Assembly (NCBI GenBank): GCA_964631295.1
Contig: CAZVXI010000160.1
Location: forward strand, 1 to 7,278
Length of the DNA stretch: 7,278 nucleotides
Direction: 5' to 3'
DNA from: CAZVXI01 sp964631295
Lineage (GTDB): Bacteria > Planctomycetota > Phycisphaerae > Phycisphaerales > SM1A02
The notes under the pieces: generated by a model
What the model was told of the DNA's origin: nothing
Database searches by the model: none
The model's input: the letters and a program-made list of their open reading frames with translations, nothing else
Shown: positions 1 to 6,754 of the stretch, piece after piece
Numbering within the stretch: the first letter of the stretch is position 1
How the letters are laid out: each line of letters opens with the position of its first letter
Made by a program: the position numbers and the translations under genes

Positions 1-89
1 CGCGGTAACCAATCCGGGCAGTCAGCCGGCTGTGCGACCACGGTGTGAAAAGGTGGATGTTGACTGATCGAGCGCACGGATGCGCAGTG

Positions 90-872
90 TTACGCAGGAC
101 GTGGCAGGCCGAGCTTGTCGAGTGCAGCGAGCATGTCGGACCAGACTTTCTGGCGGTTCTCAACGGTGTATTGCCGAAGCAGATATGCCGGGTGGAAGGT
201 GGGCATGACGGGCACGGTGAGACTGGTTTCGGGATCGCGATATTCAGCCCAAATGCCGCGAAGGCGTGTGATGCCTGTGTCGGTGTTGAGGATGAGTTTG
301 GTGGCCGGGCCGCCCAGCGTGACGATGGCTTTCGGGTTGATGATGCGGATTTGCTCGGCAAGGAACGGCCAGGTTGCTTCGACCTCGTGTTTGAGGGGTG
401 TGCGATTCTCGGGCGGGCGGACCTTCAGAATGTTGGTGATGTAAACCTGCTCGCGTGAGAGGCCCATGGCGGTGATGATCTCAGTAAGTTTCTGACCCGC
501 GCGGCCGACGAACGGGCGACCTGTGCGGTCTTCATCGGCTCCGGGAGCTTCACCGATGAACATGAGCGATGCGGCAGGATCACCTTCACCCCAGACGATG
601 CGGGTATGCGGCGTGTCGATCACATCATGGGGGAACTCGGCTTCGTAGCGTTGCAGCGCTGCGGCAAGGCGGGCGGCAGGATCAGACGAACTGCTCGTTT
701 GCTCAGCAGAAAGCTCCGGGGCAGCGGCAGGCTTGACTTCAACGGTTGCAGATGAAACAGCACGAGGCGGGCGAGCATGACACGGCAGGAAGTCGGCTCC
801 GAGCAGCAGTGAAGTGAGCGCTTCCTGGCGAGAGATGTTCTGCGGCGGAGATTTGTCAGTCGATGATGGCAT
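90..872 (-). CDS. Uracil-DNA glycosylase, family 4-like, lacking Fe-S cysteines
   Basis: Removes uracil from DNA as the first step of base excision repair in the cytoplasm. The 260-residue product carries the family-4 signature: GEAPG followed by EDRTGRPFVG (residues 107-123), the RPPENR loop (152-157) and the HPAYLLR motif (227-233). Known family-4 enzymes hold a 4Fe-4S cluster with four cysteines, two before the GEAPG motif, one in KCRPP and one just before a PFL motif. Here the KCRPP position is Val151, the position before PFL is Thr/Trp (167-168), and no CxxC precedes GEAPG; the only cysteine is Cys31, in the N-terminal extension. Residues 1-85 form an Ala/Pro/Ser-rich extension, so the core starts near residue 90. 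The ATG at 872 is the first start; an AGGTGA lies 12 bases upstream, a rather long spacing. The gene stands alone. Family assignment is firm; the missing cluster is seen directly; activity without it is inferred. Confidence 0.93.
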   Translation of the reverse strand: MPSSTDKSPPQNISRQEALTSLLLGADFLPCHARPPRAVSSATVEVKPAAAPELSAEQTSSSSDPAARLAAALQRYEAEFPHDVIDTPHTRIVWGEGDPAASLMFIGEAPGADEDRTGRPFVGRAGQKLTEIITAMGLSREQVYITNILKVRPPENRTPLKHEVEATWPFLAEQIRIINPKAIVTLGGPATKLILNTDTGITRLRGIWAEYRDPETSLTVPVMPTFHPAYLLRQYTVENRQKVWSDMLAALDKLGLPRPA

Positions 873-991
873 GGAGCGATGATATCACCTGCGATTTTCG
901 CTGCCCTCGACGGGGCACATCTCGGCAACTCGCTCAGGGACAGCGTCATCATCGGGCGTGATGGCCCACTGCAACACGTTTGTAAGCAGCC

Positions 992-1645
992 GTGCAGCGG
1001 AATCTGCAAGCGTCACGCATTCCTCGACTCGTGGCCGTCGGTCTTGCTGTGCTTTTCATCGGCATCGCGATCGCTCATTCTGCCGAGCAACGATCACAAA
1101 TGAGCACCCGGGGGACTGCTTCTAGCGCTCGACTCGGGACAAAGGGTCTCGATGGAGCACACGTCGCGCTGACACAGAAGTGGCTTCGCGCACTTGCCAG
1201 GCAGGGCAACAGCGATGCGCTGCTCGCGACGATGATCCTCAACGCAGTCGGCAACATCCCTTCATCTGACAACGCAAGGCTGCTCGCGGCGCAGTACGAA
1301 CCAGCATCAAAGTCGTTTGGACCATCGCGCCATGTCGACTAACTTCCAATCGTCGCGTACAGCGAGCCCAGCTACACGAGCGAACAGGACGACAACGACG
1401 GCAGCGCAATTTCATACTTGCCGGGATGGTCAGTCCATCATGAAGATGCATCTCTAACCATTCGACTCTCACCTGCCCGACCGACGCTGCCCACGCGGAA
1501 GTGGCGGTTCGATCTCAACTCGCCTGACGGCCTGATGATGGTCATGACCACCGTCTGGTACCTCGCCCTGCTCATCTGCCGCGGACTCTGCAAACGCACT
1601 CGCGCATACCGCCAGCGATTCGGAGAATGCCGATATTCTGGATAG
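992..1645 (+). pseudogene. Interrupted membrane protein gene, zinc-ribbon end lost
   Basis: One frame runs from a GTG at 992 to TAG at 1643-1645 and is broken only by TAA at 1340-1342 (codon 117 of 218). The first part (116 residues) begins with basic residues and a hydrophobic stretch (about residues 13-29), a signal peptide or membrane anchor. After the TAA the same frame stays open for 100 codons with about 67% G or C at third positions, includes RKWRFDLNSPDG, then a membrane segment (MMVMTTVWYLALLI), a basic stretch, and ends GECRYSG-stop. Many planctomycete membrane proteins end with a helix, a basic linker and a ribbon starting CxxCGYDL; CRYSG-stop fits CRYCGYD after a Cys-to-Ser and a Tyr-to-stop change. 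I infer a decayed gene. Alternatives are two small genes, the first ending at 1342 and the second starting at TTG 1418, or chance openness. No clear ribosome binding site precedes 992. Confidence 0.5.
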
Positions 1646-1707
1646 ATCATCGATCATGCAAAGCGCGAGAATGTACATGCTAATCTGTCGATAACATAAG
1701 AAAGGCG

Positions 1708-2751
1708 TTACAACACCGTCAGCACGACCACGCCTGCAACTGCGATACACGCACCGAGTACCGCGCGCCACGTCAGTCGCTGCTTTTCGATAAGCACGGC
1801 CAGTGGCAGAATAAGTACCGGGCTGAGCGCCATCAGCGTTGCCGCCACGCCGGCCGCAGCCCGATCGACGGCGACCATCGAAAGCCACACACCCAGCACG
1901 GGGCCGAACACCGCACCAATCCCCGTAAACATCAGCGCAATCGGCCAGACACTCTTCGACTCCGGCCGCGCAGCAAGCTCCCCACTTCGGCGCGCTGTAA
2001 GTTCCAATGCCTCCTGTTCCGGGCTCACCTCCATTTGCTGATCAATCTCACGCTGCGTGCGCCAGATGCGCATCAACGCGAGGATGACCACCATGCCTGC
2101 TGTGCCCGCAAGCATGCGCACCACTGTCGTCGAGAGGGTCGGCAGCAACTCATCCACCGGCAGCCTCGTGTGTCCCATCCCGAGTTTGGAAAGCACAAAA
2201 CCAATTGCCTGCCCCATCGCTGCGATCGCGCCGAACACAATCCCGCGAACCTTGTGCCTGCGAGACTTCGGCCGATAGCGCTGCACACGATTGGCGTCCG
2301 GCTCATCGCGCTCACGTACGACCCACGCAATGCCACTCATCGTGATGATGATGCCCAGCACACCAACCCAGCCAAGCGGCTCATCCAGTACAGGCCACGC
2401 GATGATGGCAGTCACCGGCGGCGCGAGCGTCATCAGCAATGTCGAGAGGCGCGGCCCAATGTCAACGAGCGCGGTGAACAGCAGTTGATCGCCGATCGCG
2501 AGTCCAACCAGCCCGGAGATCACAAGCAGCCACAAACCGGTTATCTCAACCTCAGGAATCGGGCGGCCGAACACAATCCAGTGCATGACCATCAGCATGA
2601 ACGATGCGAGCACGAGGCGAATCATGTTCACACGCGATGAGCCGATGCGCCGGCCCGCTTCGGCAAACGCGATGGAAGTGAACACCCAGCACAGCGCGGT
2701 GCCAAGCCCTGCCAGTTCACCCACACCGATCGCAGCAAATACGCTGAGCAT
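1708..2751 (-). CDS. EamA/DMT-family permease, ten membrane helices
   Basis: Inner-membrane permease of the drug/metabolite transporter superfamily; substrate unknown. The 347-residue product has two homologous halves of five helices each, about residues 10-147 and 170-347. Each half ends alike: LAPPVTAIIAWPVLDEPLGW followed by a Gly-rich helix (109-145), and LSPVLILPLAVLIEKQRLTW followed by a similar helix (309-346). Family members often run about 290-300 residues; the extra length is a charged linker (about 147-169) between the halves and a second hydrophilic insert (about 229-267, rich in Glu, Arg and Gln) inside the second half. The frame extends upstream to 2835, but the added 28 residues are basic and polar, so I chose the ATG at 2751, which leads straight into the first helix. 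No strong ribosome binding site is visible at any candidate start. The flanking sequence on both sides is gene debris. Confidence 0.88.
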   Translation of the reverse strand: MLSVFAAIGVGELAGLGTALCWVFTSIAFAEAGRRIGSSRVNMIRLVLASFMLMVMHWIVFGRPIPEVEITGLWLLVISGLVGLAIGDQLLFTALVDIGPRLSTLLMTLAPPVTAIIAWPVLDEPLGWVGVLGIIITMSGIAWVVRERDEPDANRVQRYRPKSRRHKVRGIVFGAIAAMGQAIGFVLSKLGMGHTRLPVDELLPTLSTTVVRMLAGTAGMVVILALMRIWRTQREIDQQMEVSPEQEALELTARRSGELAARPESKSVWPIALMFTGIGAVFGPVLGVWLSMVAVDRAAAGVAATLMALSPVLILPLAVLIEKQRLTWRAVLGACIAVAGVVVLTVL

Positions 2752-2835
2752 GGGCGGATCGTAGCGGGCTTTCAGGGGGATGCGCCAGGACATTGTGCCG
2801 AACGACGTTGTCGGTCGGCTTCGCGAGGGTCGCAC

Positions 2836-3024
2836 TCAACTCAGTGACCTTGCGTCACGCACGCTTCTGCTGCCGCTCTTCTTCGTGTCTGATCCGGGCA
2901 CACTCTTGGCAGCCGGCTCGCGCGGCGACGACTTCTTGCTCGTCTGCTTCTTCACCCCTGCAGATGACGACTTTACCTTGCTGCCAAGCCCGGCTTCTTC
3001 CACACTTTGCTTGAGCACATCCAT
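2836..3024 (-). pseudogene. Lys/Ser-rich tail fragment, possibly Ku C-terminus
   Basis: A 62-codon frame starting MDVLKQSVEEAG and continuing as a Lys/Ser/Ala/Pro-rich tail with repeated KK pairs. The frame is open six codons further upstream (FWSFNF) before a TGA at 3043-3045. Bacterial Ku proteins, which bind DNA ends in non-homologous end joining, typically finish with a segment of the type (V/I)xLMxxLKxSv followed by a Lys/Ala-rich disordered tail, and NFMDVLKQSVEEA fits that pattern. No Ku core lies upstream, where a DUF72-like fragment occupies another frame. I therefore read it as a remnant, with Ku identity only a pattern match. Alternatives are the shifted C-terminal end of the DUF72-like gene, or a small basic protein translated from the ATG at 3024, though no ribosome binding site is evident. 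Confidence 0.4.
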
Positions 3025-3038
3025 GAAGTTGAAGCTCC

Positions 3039-3185
3039 AAAATCATGGCGATACAAAAACACCAGCTTCATTTGCCCGTCGATGGTTTCAAGAAGAGCCG
3101 TGATCCCATCGAGATCCTGCATGAAGTTGGATGGCAAATGGAACAGCACGACACAAAAGCGTGACGCGACAACACGTCGATCGAA
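3039..3185 (-). pseudogene. DUF72-family (YecE-like) fragment
   Basis: The frame spells a block typical of the middle of DUF72 proteins: a hydrophobic strand and LP motif (VVLFHLPSNF), then about 17 residues of helix (DLDGITALLETIDGQ), then a strand ending in an arginine-histidine pair (MKLVFLYRHDF). In intact family members, about 230-300 residues long, this reads VLFQLPPxF, a helix, and FEFRHxSW, followed by an LLxxxgva segment. Only about 50 residues remain. Upstream the frame soon meets the end of the PilZ gene; downstream it continues as GASTSW and then residues that no longer match, ending at 2973. A run of four T (minus strand; 3039-3042) marks the point where one extra base would join this frame to FWSFNFMDVLKQ. 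The protein's biochemical function is not established. The assignment is a by-eye motif match. Confidence 0.5.
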
Positions 3186-3222
3186 TGGCAGCGTCCAGCA
3201 AACGTTCCCGTACGCTCGTTTC

Positions 3223-3582
3223 TCAACTTGCAAGGCGACTCATGCGGTTGGTCATCGCCATTGTCGTCAACTGCCGGGACTGCTCCGGCGTGAGGTTCAC
3301 GAACTTCAGGCCGACCTCGTGCTTGCGAAAGCCAAGCCGTGTCGACCACGCAACGGTCGCCTTCAGCCGCAGTTCCAGGCCGCAGCCATGCAGCGACAGT
3401 TCCACCGGCGACTTGGGCACCCTGCGGCAGATGATCCGCATTCCACCATTTGAAAGGTCCGATACCACCCCACAGTCACACCACAAAGACTCCATCTCAA
3501 ACCTCCCCGTCCGTCGTCGTCCGCTCACAAGGGTTTTCCCCTCATGGAAGCCGTGCTTTGGGTTGAACCGGTTCTTCCCCAT
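3223..3582 (-). CDS. PilZ-domain protein, single domain
   Basis: Small cytoplasmic protein of 119 residues, almost entirely one PilZ domain, the fold that commonly binds cyclic di-GMP. The two binding motifs are visible: an arginine motif RRTGR (residues 23-27, matching RxxxR) and DLSNGGMRI (42-50, matching D/N-x-S-x-x-G). The C-terminal strand EVGLKFVNL (89-97) is also typical. With both motifs intact, c-di-GMP binding is likely; the output is unknown because there is no second domain. The frame extends upstream to 3669, but that part lacks family features, so the ATG at 3582 is preferred; no strong ribosome binding site is seen. It is divergent from the acidic membrane-protein gene, and its 3' end runs into the DUF72-like remnant. 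Four cysteines (35, 37, 52, 67) are unusual for a domain this small, but no metal-site pattern is clear. Confidence 0.82.
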   Translation of the reverse strand: MGKNRFNPKHGFHEGKTLVSGRRRTGRFEMESLWCDCGVVSDLSNGGMRIICRRVPKSPVELSLHGCGLELRLKATVAWSTRLGFRKHEVGLKFVNLTPEQSRQLTTMAMTNRMSRLAS

Positions 3583-3728
3583 ACAGTGATAAATCGGCCG
3601 GTCCTGAATGGCGGCCAACCAGCAGGACGAGATTGCCTGGCGAAGACTGAGAAGCGCTGCGGCGTGCACCAGCAGTGCCGATCACCCGACGCTGCACGAC
3701 ATGTGCGGTGCATGCCGATAAAACAGCC

Positions 3729-5234
3729 ATGCTCCGCACCCGGCCCCTGTTCACACTCGATCCCGGCTGGCTGTTCCTCGCTGCCGGCCTGGCGATGTTC
3801 GTCGCAGTGACGCTGATCCCGGCCCATCGCGATGCGCATCAGTTGCGCGAGCAGCTCTCGCGGATTCGATCCGAGGAGCAATATGCCTACGAGCGGCTTC
3901 GGGCCTACACCGCGTTCCTCGATGAGATGGAAGATCCCGACCCGGCCATGCTCCGCCGACTTGCTGCCACGCAACTGAACATGATTCCGCGTGGCGAGCA
4001 GCCCGTGATCGTCAGTACATCACAGGTTGAGACCGTCACCGGATGGGTCGACAGCAGCGTCCGGTTCGAGCCGCATGAACCAACCCCACTGCCCGACACC
4101 ATGCTTGCGAACCTCGCCGCGGGTCGGCCGCGCATCTGGCTTGTCGGCGGAGCTGTGTTGGCGATGTTCATGGGCCTGCTGCTCACACCGGGGTTGACGC
4201 GCGCCCGACCTGCCCGACGTGCACCCGACTGGCAACGCAAGACCGCACGATCTTCGCTTGTTGCAGCCACCGTTGCTGAAAACGACGCCGATGATGCCGA
4301 GCCCGCCGTGCAGATCACGTGTACCAAAGCCGGCCAATCGCACCACGACACACTCGATGGAGACCCCGATGCGGATGATTGCGATGAGCCCCGCGAATCG
4401 CGCGATGCGGCATCCTGCGATGATGATGATCCGCTCAACGCCACGCCCGGCAAACAGGGGCACTTCCGTTGGATGAATGCCGCTGCGATCGCGAGCATCC
4501 ACGGACCCAAAGCACACGACTCTGATCTCGATGAGCCTGAGACCGCGCCCGCAGACTCGCTGATTCGCCAGATCGAAGAACCGCGATTGCCTTTCCCACG
4601 AGAGAAACCCAAAGGTGAAGTCGAAACCAAGCCCGATGCAGCCGGAAGCGCAGCCGGGTTCGATCAGTTGAAGGCCATGATCCGCGCTGAAGTTGCTACC
4701 GAGACCATCGGCAGCACAACTGATGAGCCGGACGTTGAAACCGTCGCGGATGCAACAGCGGGTGACATCGAAGATGTGAATCTCCTTGGCGACGCAGGAG
4801 AAACAGATGACTGGCATTGGCAGGAATCGCCCCCGGAGCAAGATGCCGACAACGCAGTGCAAGAGTGCGCGATCGACGATCACGCTTGCCCGGATCATGA
4901 GCCCGAGACCAAAGACACGGCTGAGACCGAAGTGGATGATGCCGATTTCGAGGATGCATCAGAGGATCTCGTCGACGATGAGATGACTGATGCAGTTGTG
5001 GCTGCCGACGCAGACAAAGAGGCGGAGCTCGAAGATGACTGCGAGGATGATGAGCAGTTCGAAGACGACGAGGAGTATGAGTCCGAAGTTGAAGATGAAG
5101 ATGGCGAGTACGTCTACGAGTATTACGACGAGGATGGCAACCTGATCGATCCGGAAGACCTCGACGACGACGAGTGGGAGTTCGTCGATTCCGACGAGGA
5201 CGAGGTTGACGAGGAAGAGGACGACGCGACGTGA
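3729..5234 (+). CDS. Membrane protein, FtsB/DivIC-like front, acidic tail
   Basis: A 501-residue protein I cannot name. Residues 12-30 form a membrane helix after the short basic start; residues 33-66 are a charged, probably coiled-coil helix; then DPDPAMLRRLAATQLNMIPRGE (about 69-90) resembles the piece after the coiled coil in FtsB/DivIC septum proteins, where a D/EP turn leads to an ARexLglvkpGE motif. A second helix follows (about 136-153). The rest is hydrophilic: a Pro/Ala/Asp-rich linker (about 160-395) and an extremely acidic tail (about 397-501) of Asp and Glu with a Tyr-rich patch, YVYEYYDEDG (461-470). A tail like this could bind basic proteins or metal ions, but that is inference. 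I chose the ATG at 3729, just before the first helix, over the in-frame ATG at 3675, which adds 18 polar residues with three Cys or His. Ribosome binding site is weak. It is divergent from the PilZ gene and convergent with the TPR gene. Confidence 0.78.
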   Translation: MLRTRPLFTLDPGWLFLAAGLAMFVAVTLIPAHRDAHQLREQLSRIRSEEQYAYERLRAYTAFLDEMEDPDPAMLRRLAATQLNMIPRGEQPVIVSTSQVETVTGWVDSSVRFEPHEPTPLPDTMLANLAAGRPRIWLVGGAVLAMFMGLLLTPGLTRARPARRAPDWQRKTARSSLVAATVAENDADDAEPAVQITCTKAGQSHHDTLDGDPDADDCDEPRESRDAASCDDDDPLNATPGKQGHFRWMNAAAIASIHGPKAHDSDLDEPETAPADSLIRQIEEPRLPFPREKPKGEVETKPDAAGSAAGFDQLKAMIRAEVATETIGSTTDEPDVETVADATAGDIEDVNLLGDAGETDDWHWQESPPEQDADNAVQECAIDDHACPDHEPETKDTAETEVDDADFEDASEDLVDDEMTDAVVAADADKEAELEDDCEDDEQFEDDEEYESEVEDEDGEYVYEYYDEDGNLIDPEDLDDDEWEFVDSDEDEVDEEEDDAT

Positions 5235-5236
5235 GT

Positions 5237-5285
5237 CAGTCGTTGCTGAGCGCGCACCGCAGCGCTCGCCGGGTCGCAACGACTG
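5237..5285. terminator. Inverted repeat between convergent stop codons
   Basis: A perfect 10-base inverted repeat (CAGTCGTTGC at 5237-5246, GCAACGACTG at 5276-5285) encloses a second perfect 6-base one (GAGCGC at 5248-5253, GCGCTC at 5262-5267). It starts two bases after the stop of the acidic-protein gene and lies 29 bases beyond the stop of the TPR gene, so a nested hairpin would form at the 3' end of both transcripts. No T run follows on either strand, so this is not a textbook intrinsic terminator; it could stop or protect transcripts from both sides. Confidence 0.6.
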
Positions 5286-5314
5286 GGCGAATCATGCAAT
5301 GCAACCGGAGCTGA

Positions 5315-6622
5315 TCAACTCCGTGCGCCGCCGCCTTCAACTTCTGCGACAAGTGCCTTGTATCGTGCGTCATCGCGAAGTGAGTCCAGATCGGAATCGA
5401 TTTGCATCTGACCGTTGAGTTGGAACCCCGCTTCGTGGGCAGCATACAGCGCGTCGATGGCTTGCTCGGTCTTCCCGGTCAGGGCGTATGCGCACGCAAG
5501 GTTGTACATGGCGATGCCCCGAGTCTGTGGGTAGGTGGCAGCCTTCTTGTGGGCCTTGATCGCAGCTTCGTAGTCGCCGCTCATGTGCAGGCAGTACGCA
5601 TGGCCGAAGCGGGCAGCGACGTTGTCCGGTTGCTGTTCGACGATTGCCGCATACGCCGCGACAGCGTGGCCCCACTCCCCAGCCGCCTGAAACTGCTGTG
5701 CCTGCTCGAGCGAGGGGATCTCAACCACTTCAATCGCCTCGGGCGCCGGCGGTGCCGGGGGTGCCGGGGGTGCCGGGGGTGCCACTGATGCTGGCGGTGC
5801 GACTCGAACTTCCTGCCGTTGCGGCTGCGCAGAATCACGCCCACCAGCCAATTTTTGCTGGATCATCTGCGCGATCATCGCGATCTTCTCGTTGTTCTCG
5901 ATCTCGTGTCTGGCAATCTGCAATGCCTGCTGCGCCTGCACGGCCGCTTCATCAAGCGCGACGACAAGTTGTTCGCGAACGGTCGGCCACTGGTACTTCA
6001 GAAACTGCTGCGCCTGCTCAACGATCATCTGCATCTGGGCAAGCAGTGGATTGCTGCCACCCTGCCGCGATTGTTGCGGCTGAACGGGCGCGGATGCGCC
6101 TGCCGATGCACGTGATGGCTCGCCATCTCCGATCAACGCAGCGAAGCGTGGATCGTCACGCAGTGATGCCAGATCGCCGTCACCTGCGGCATTCTCGGCG
6201 ACGGTGAAGCCGGCTGCTTTCGACTTGAACAACGCTTCGAACGCTTCATCAGTGTGGCCGAGCAGCGCATTGGCGCACCCGACGTTGTACAGCGCGATGC
6301 CGCGATAATCGTCGAACTCTGATGCGATCCGGTGGATCGGGAGTGCTTCCTCGATGCGGCCGTCCATATGCACGCAGTAGCCGAGCATGTGCCAGGCTTC
6401 CCCGTTGCTCGGGTCGCTGTTGACGACCATTTCCCATGCCGCAGCCGCCTTGTCGAAATCACCGGCCTGCATGAACGCTCGGGCGTCGTCGGCATCCCAA
6501 GAGCCCTGCTCCTGCCGGGCCTCCTGTTGGAATGGGCTGGCGTGCGCTGATGGGGTAAGCAGCCCCGCGGTGAAGATCACTGCTGCTGCTGCGAGTCCGA
6601 TACGTCGAATGTGCTGTGTCAT
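5315..6622 (-). CDS. Secreted TPR protein with two duplicated modules
   Basis: A 435-residue exported protein, probably periplasmic, likely acting through protein-protein contacts; partner unknown. Residues 1-28 are a signal peptide (basic start, Ala/Leu core, AHA before the likely cleavage site). Two TPR modules follow, about 45-165 and 306-427. Residues 81-139 and 342-400 align without gaps, and I count 27 identities in 59, so the modules arose by duplication. Each has a YCxHM turn, a YNxxCAxAL helix and an end block with DxDLxSLRDDxR(F/Y)xAL. Each keeps two cysteines at matching places (83 and 116; 344 and 377). Between them lie a Gln/Ala-rich helical region (about 191-260) and a Pro/Ala linker (275-294). 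The ATG at 6622 is chosen because it begins the signal peptide and has GGAAGG nine bases upstream; the frame itself extends to 6712. The gene converges on the acidic-protein gene. Confidence 0.87.
   Translation of the reverse strand: MTQHIRRIGLAAAAVIFTAGLLTPSAHASPFQQEARQEQGSWDADDARAFMQAGDFDKAAAAWEMVVNSDPSNGEAWHMLGYCVHMDGRIEEALPIHRIASEFDDYRGIALYNVGCANALLGHTDEAFEALFKSKAAGFTVAENAAGDGDLASLRDDPRFAALIGDGEPSRASAGASAPVQPQQSRQGGSNPLLAQMQMIVEQAQQFLKYQWPTVREQLVVALDEAAVQAQQALQIARHEIENNEKIAMIAQMIQQKLAGGRDSAQPQRQEVRVAPPASVAPPAPPAPPAPPAPEAIEVVEIPSLEQAQQFQAAGEWGHAVAAYAAIVEQQPDNVAARFGHAYCLHMSGDYEAAIKAHKKAATYPQTRGIAMYNLACAYALTGKTEQAIDALYAAHEAGFQLNGQMQIDSDLDSLRDDARYKALVAEVEGGGARS
5751..5783. repeat. 9-base tandem repeat coding a Pro/Ala linker
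   Basis: The unit GGTGCCGGG occurs three times exactly (5751-5759, 5760-5768, 5769-5777) followed by a partial GGTGCC. Read on the minus strand it encodes repeated Ala-Pro-Pro in the linker between the two TPR modules. The copy number probably varies between strains by slippage, changing linker length without shifting the frame. The plus strand has three runs of five G separated by TGCC. Confidence 0.8.
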
Positions 6623-6681
6623 GTGTGGTCGCCTTCCCAATGCGGGCGCTGATCCGCCATTGTGTGTCTTTCTTTCACCAT
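6619..6681 (-). CDS. Possible 20-residue leader ORF before the TPR gene
   Basis: A short frame MVKERHTMADQRPHWEGDHT ends in TGA that overlaps the ATG of the TPR gene as ATGA, an arrangement that permits translational coupling. The TPR gene's ribosome binding site lies inside it. There is no good ribosome binding site before its ATG at 6681; a second ATG at 6660 has only A-rich sequence ahead of it. It resembles no known leader peptide and may be chance. Confidence 0.18.
   Translation of the reverse strand: MVKERHTMADQRPHWEGDHT
6632..6637 (-). promoter_or_regulatory. Ribosome binding site of the TPR gene
   Basis: GGAAGG on the minus strand, nine bases before the ATG at 6622. It is the clearest Shine-Dalgarno sequence in the window and decides the start in favour of the signal-peptide methionine. 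Confidence 0.6.
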
Positions 6682-6754
6682 TGTGACTGCGCAGGGCGTC
6701 CAGGCCCAGCACGTTTTGTTGGGAAAACCACCTCGGGGATTCGCGGGGTCAGCG

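Noticed and set aside
2..67. Open plus-strand frame of 21 codons ending in TGA, possibly the end of a gene left of the window
   Set aside because: Too short, no family resemblance, and no codon bias (about half of third positions are A or T).
72..85. Small hairpin GCGCA-CGGA-TGCGC just beyond the glycosylase stop
   Set aside because: Only five pairs and no T run; too weak to call a terminator.
879..1103. 74-codon plus-strand frame between the glycosylase and the broken membrane-protein gene
   Set aside because: No motif or membrane segment early in the frame, and it overlaps the better-supported frame from 992.
1507..1517. GGTTCGATCTC resembling a tRNA T-loop
   Set aside because: Lies within coding-like sequence; no acceptor or anticodon stems fit around it.
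1469..1888. Minus-strand frame of 139 codons overlapping the permease 3' end
   Set aside because: Arg/Gly/Ser-rich translation typical of a wrong frame; overlaps the supported permease frame.
3590..3640. Inverted repeat GTCCTG / CAGGAC in the PilZ upstream gap as an operator
   Set aside because: Six bases with a 16-base spacer is expected by chance in this much sequence.
4020..4898. Long open frame (292 codons) on the minus strand inside the acidic-protein gene
   Set aside because: It is antisense to a convincing gene; openness follows from the Asp/Glu-rich codons, and the translation resembles no family.
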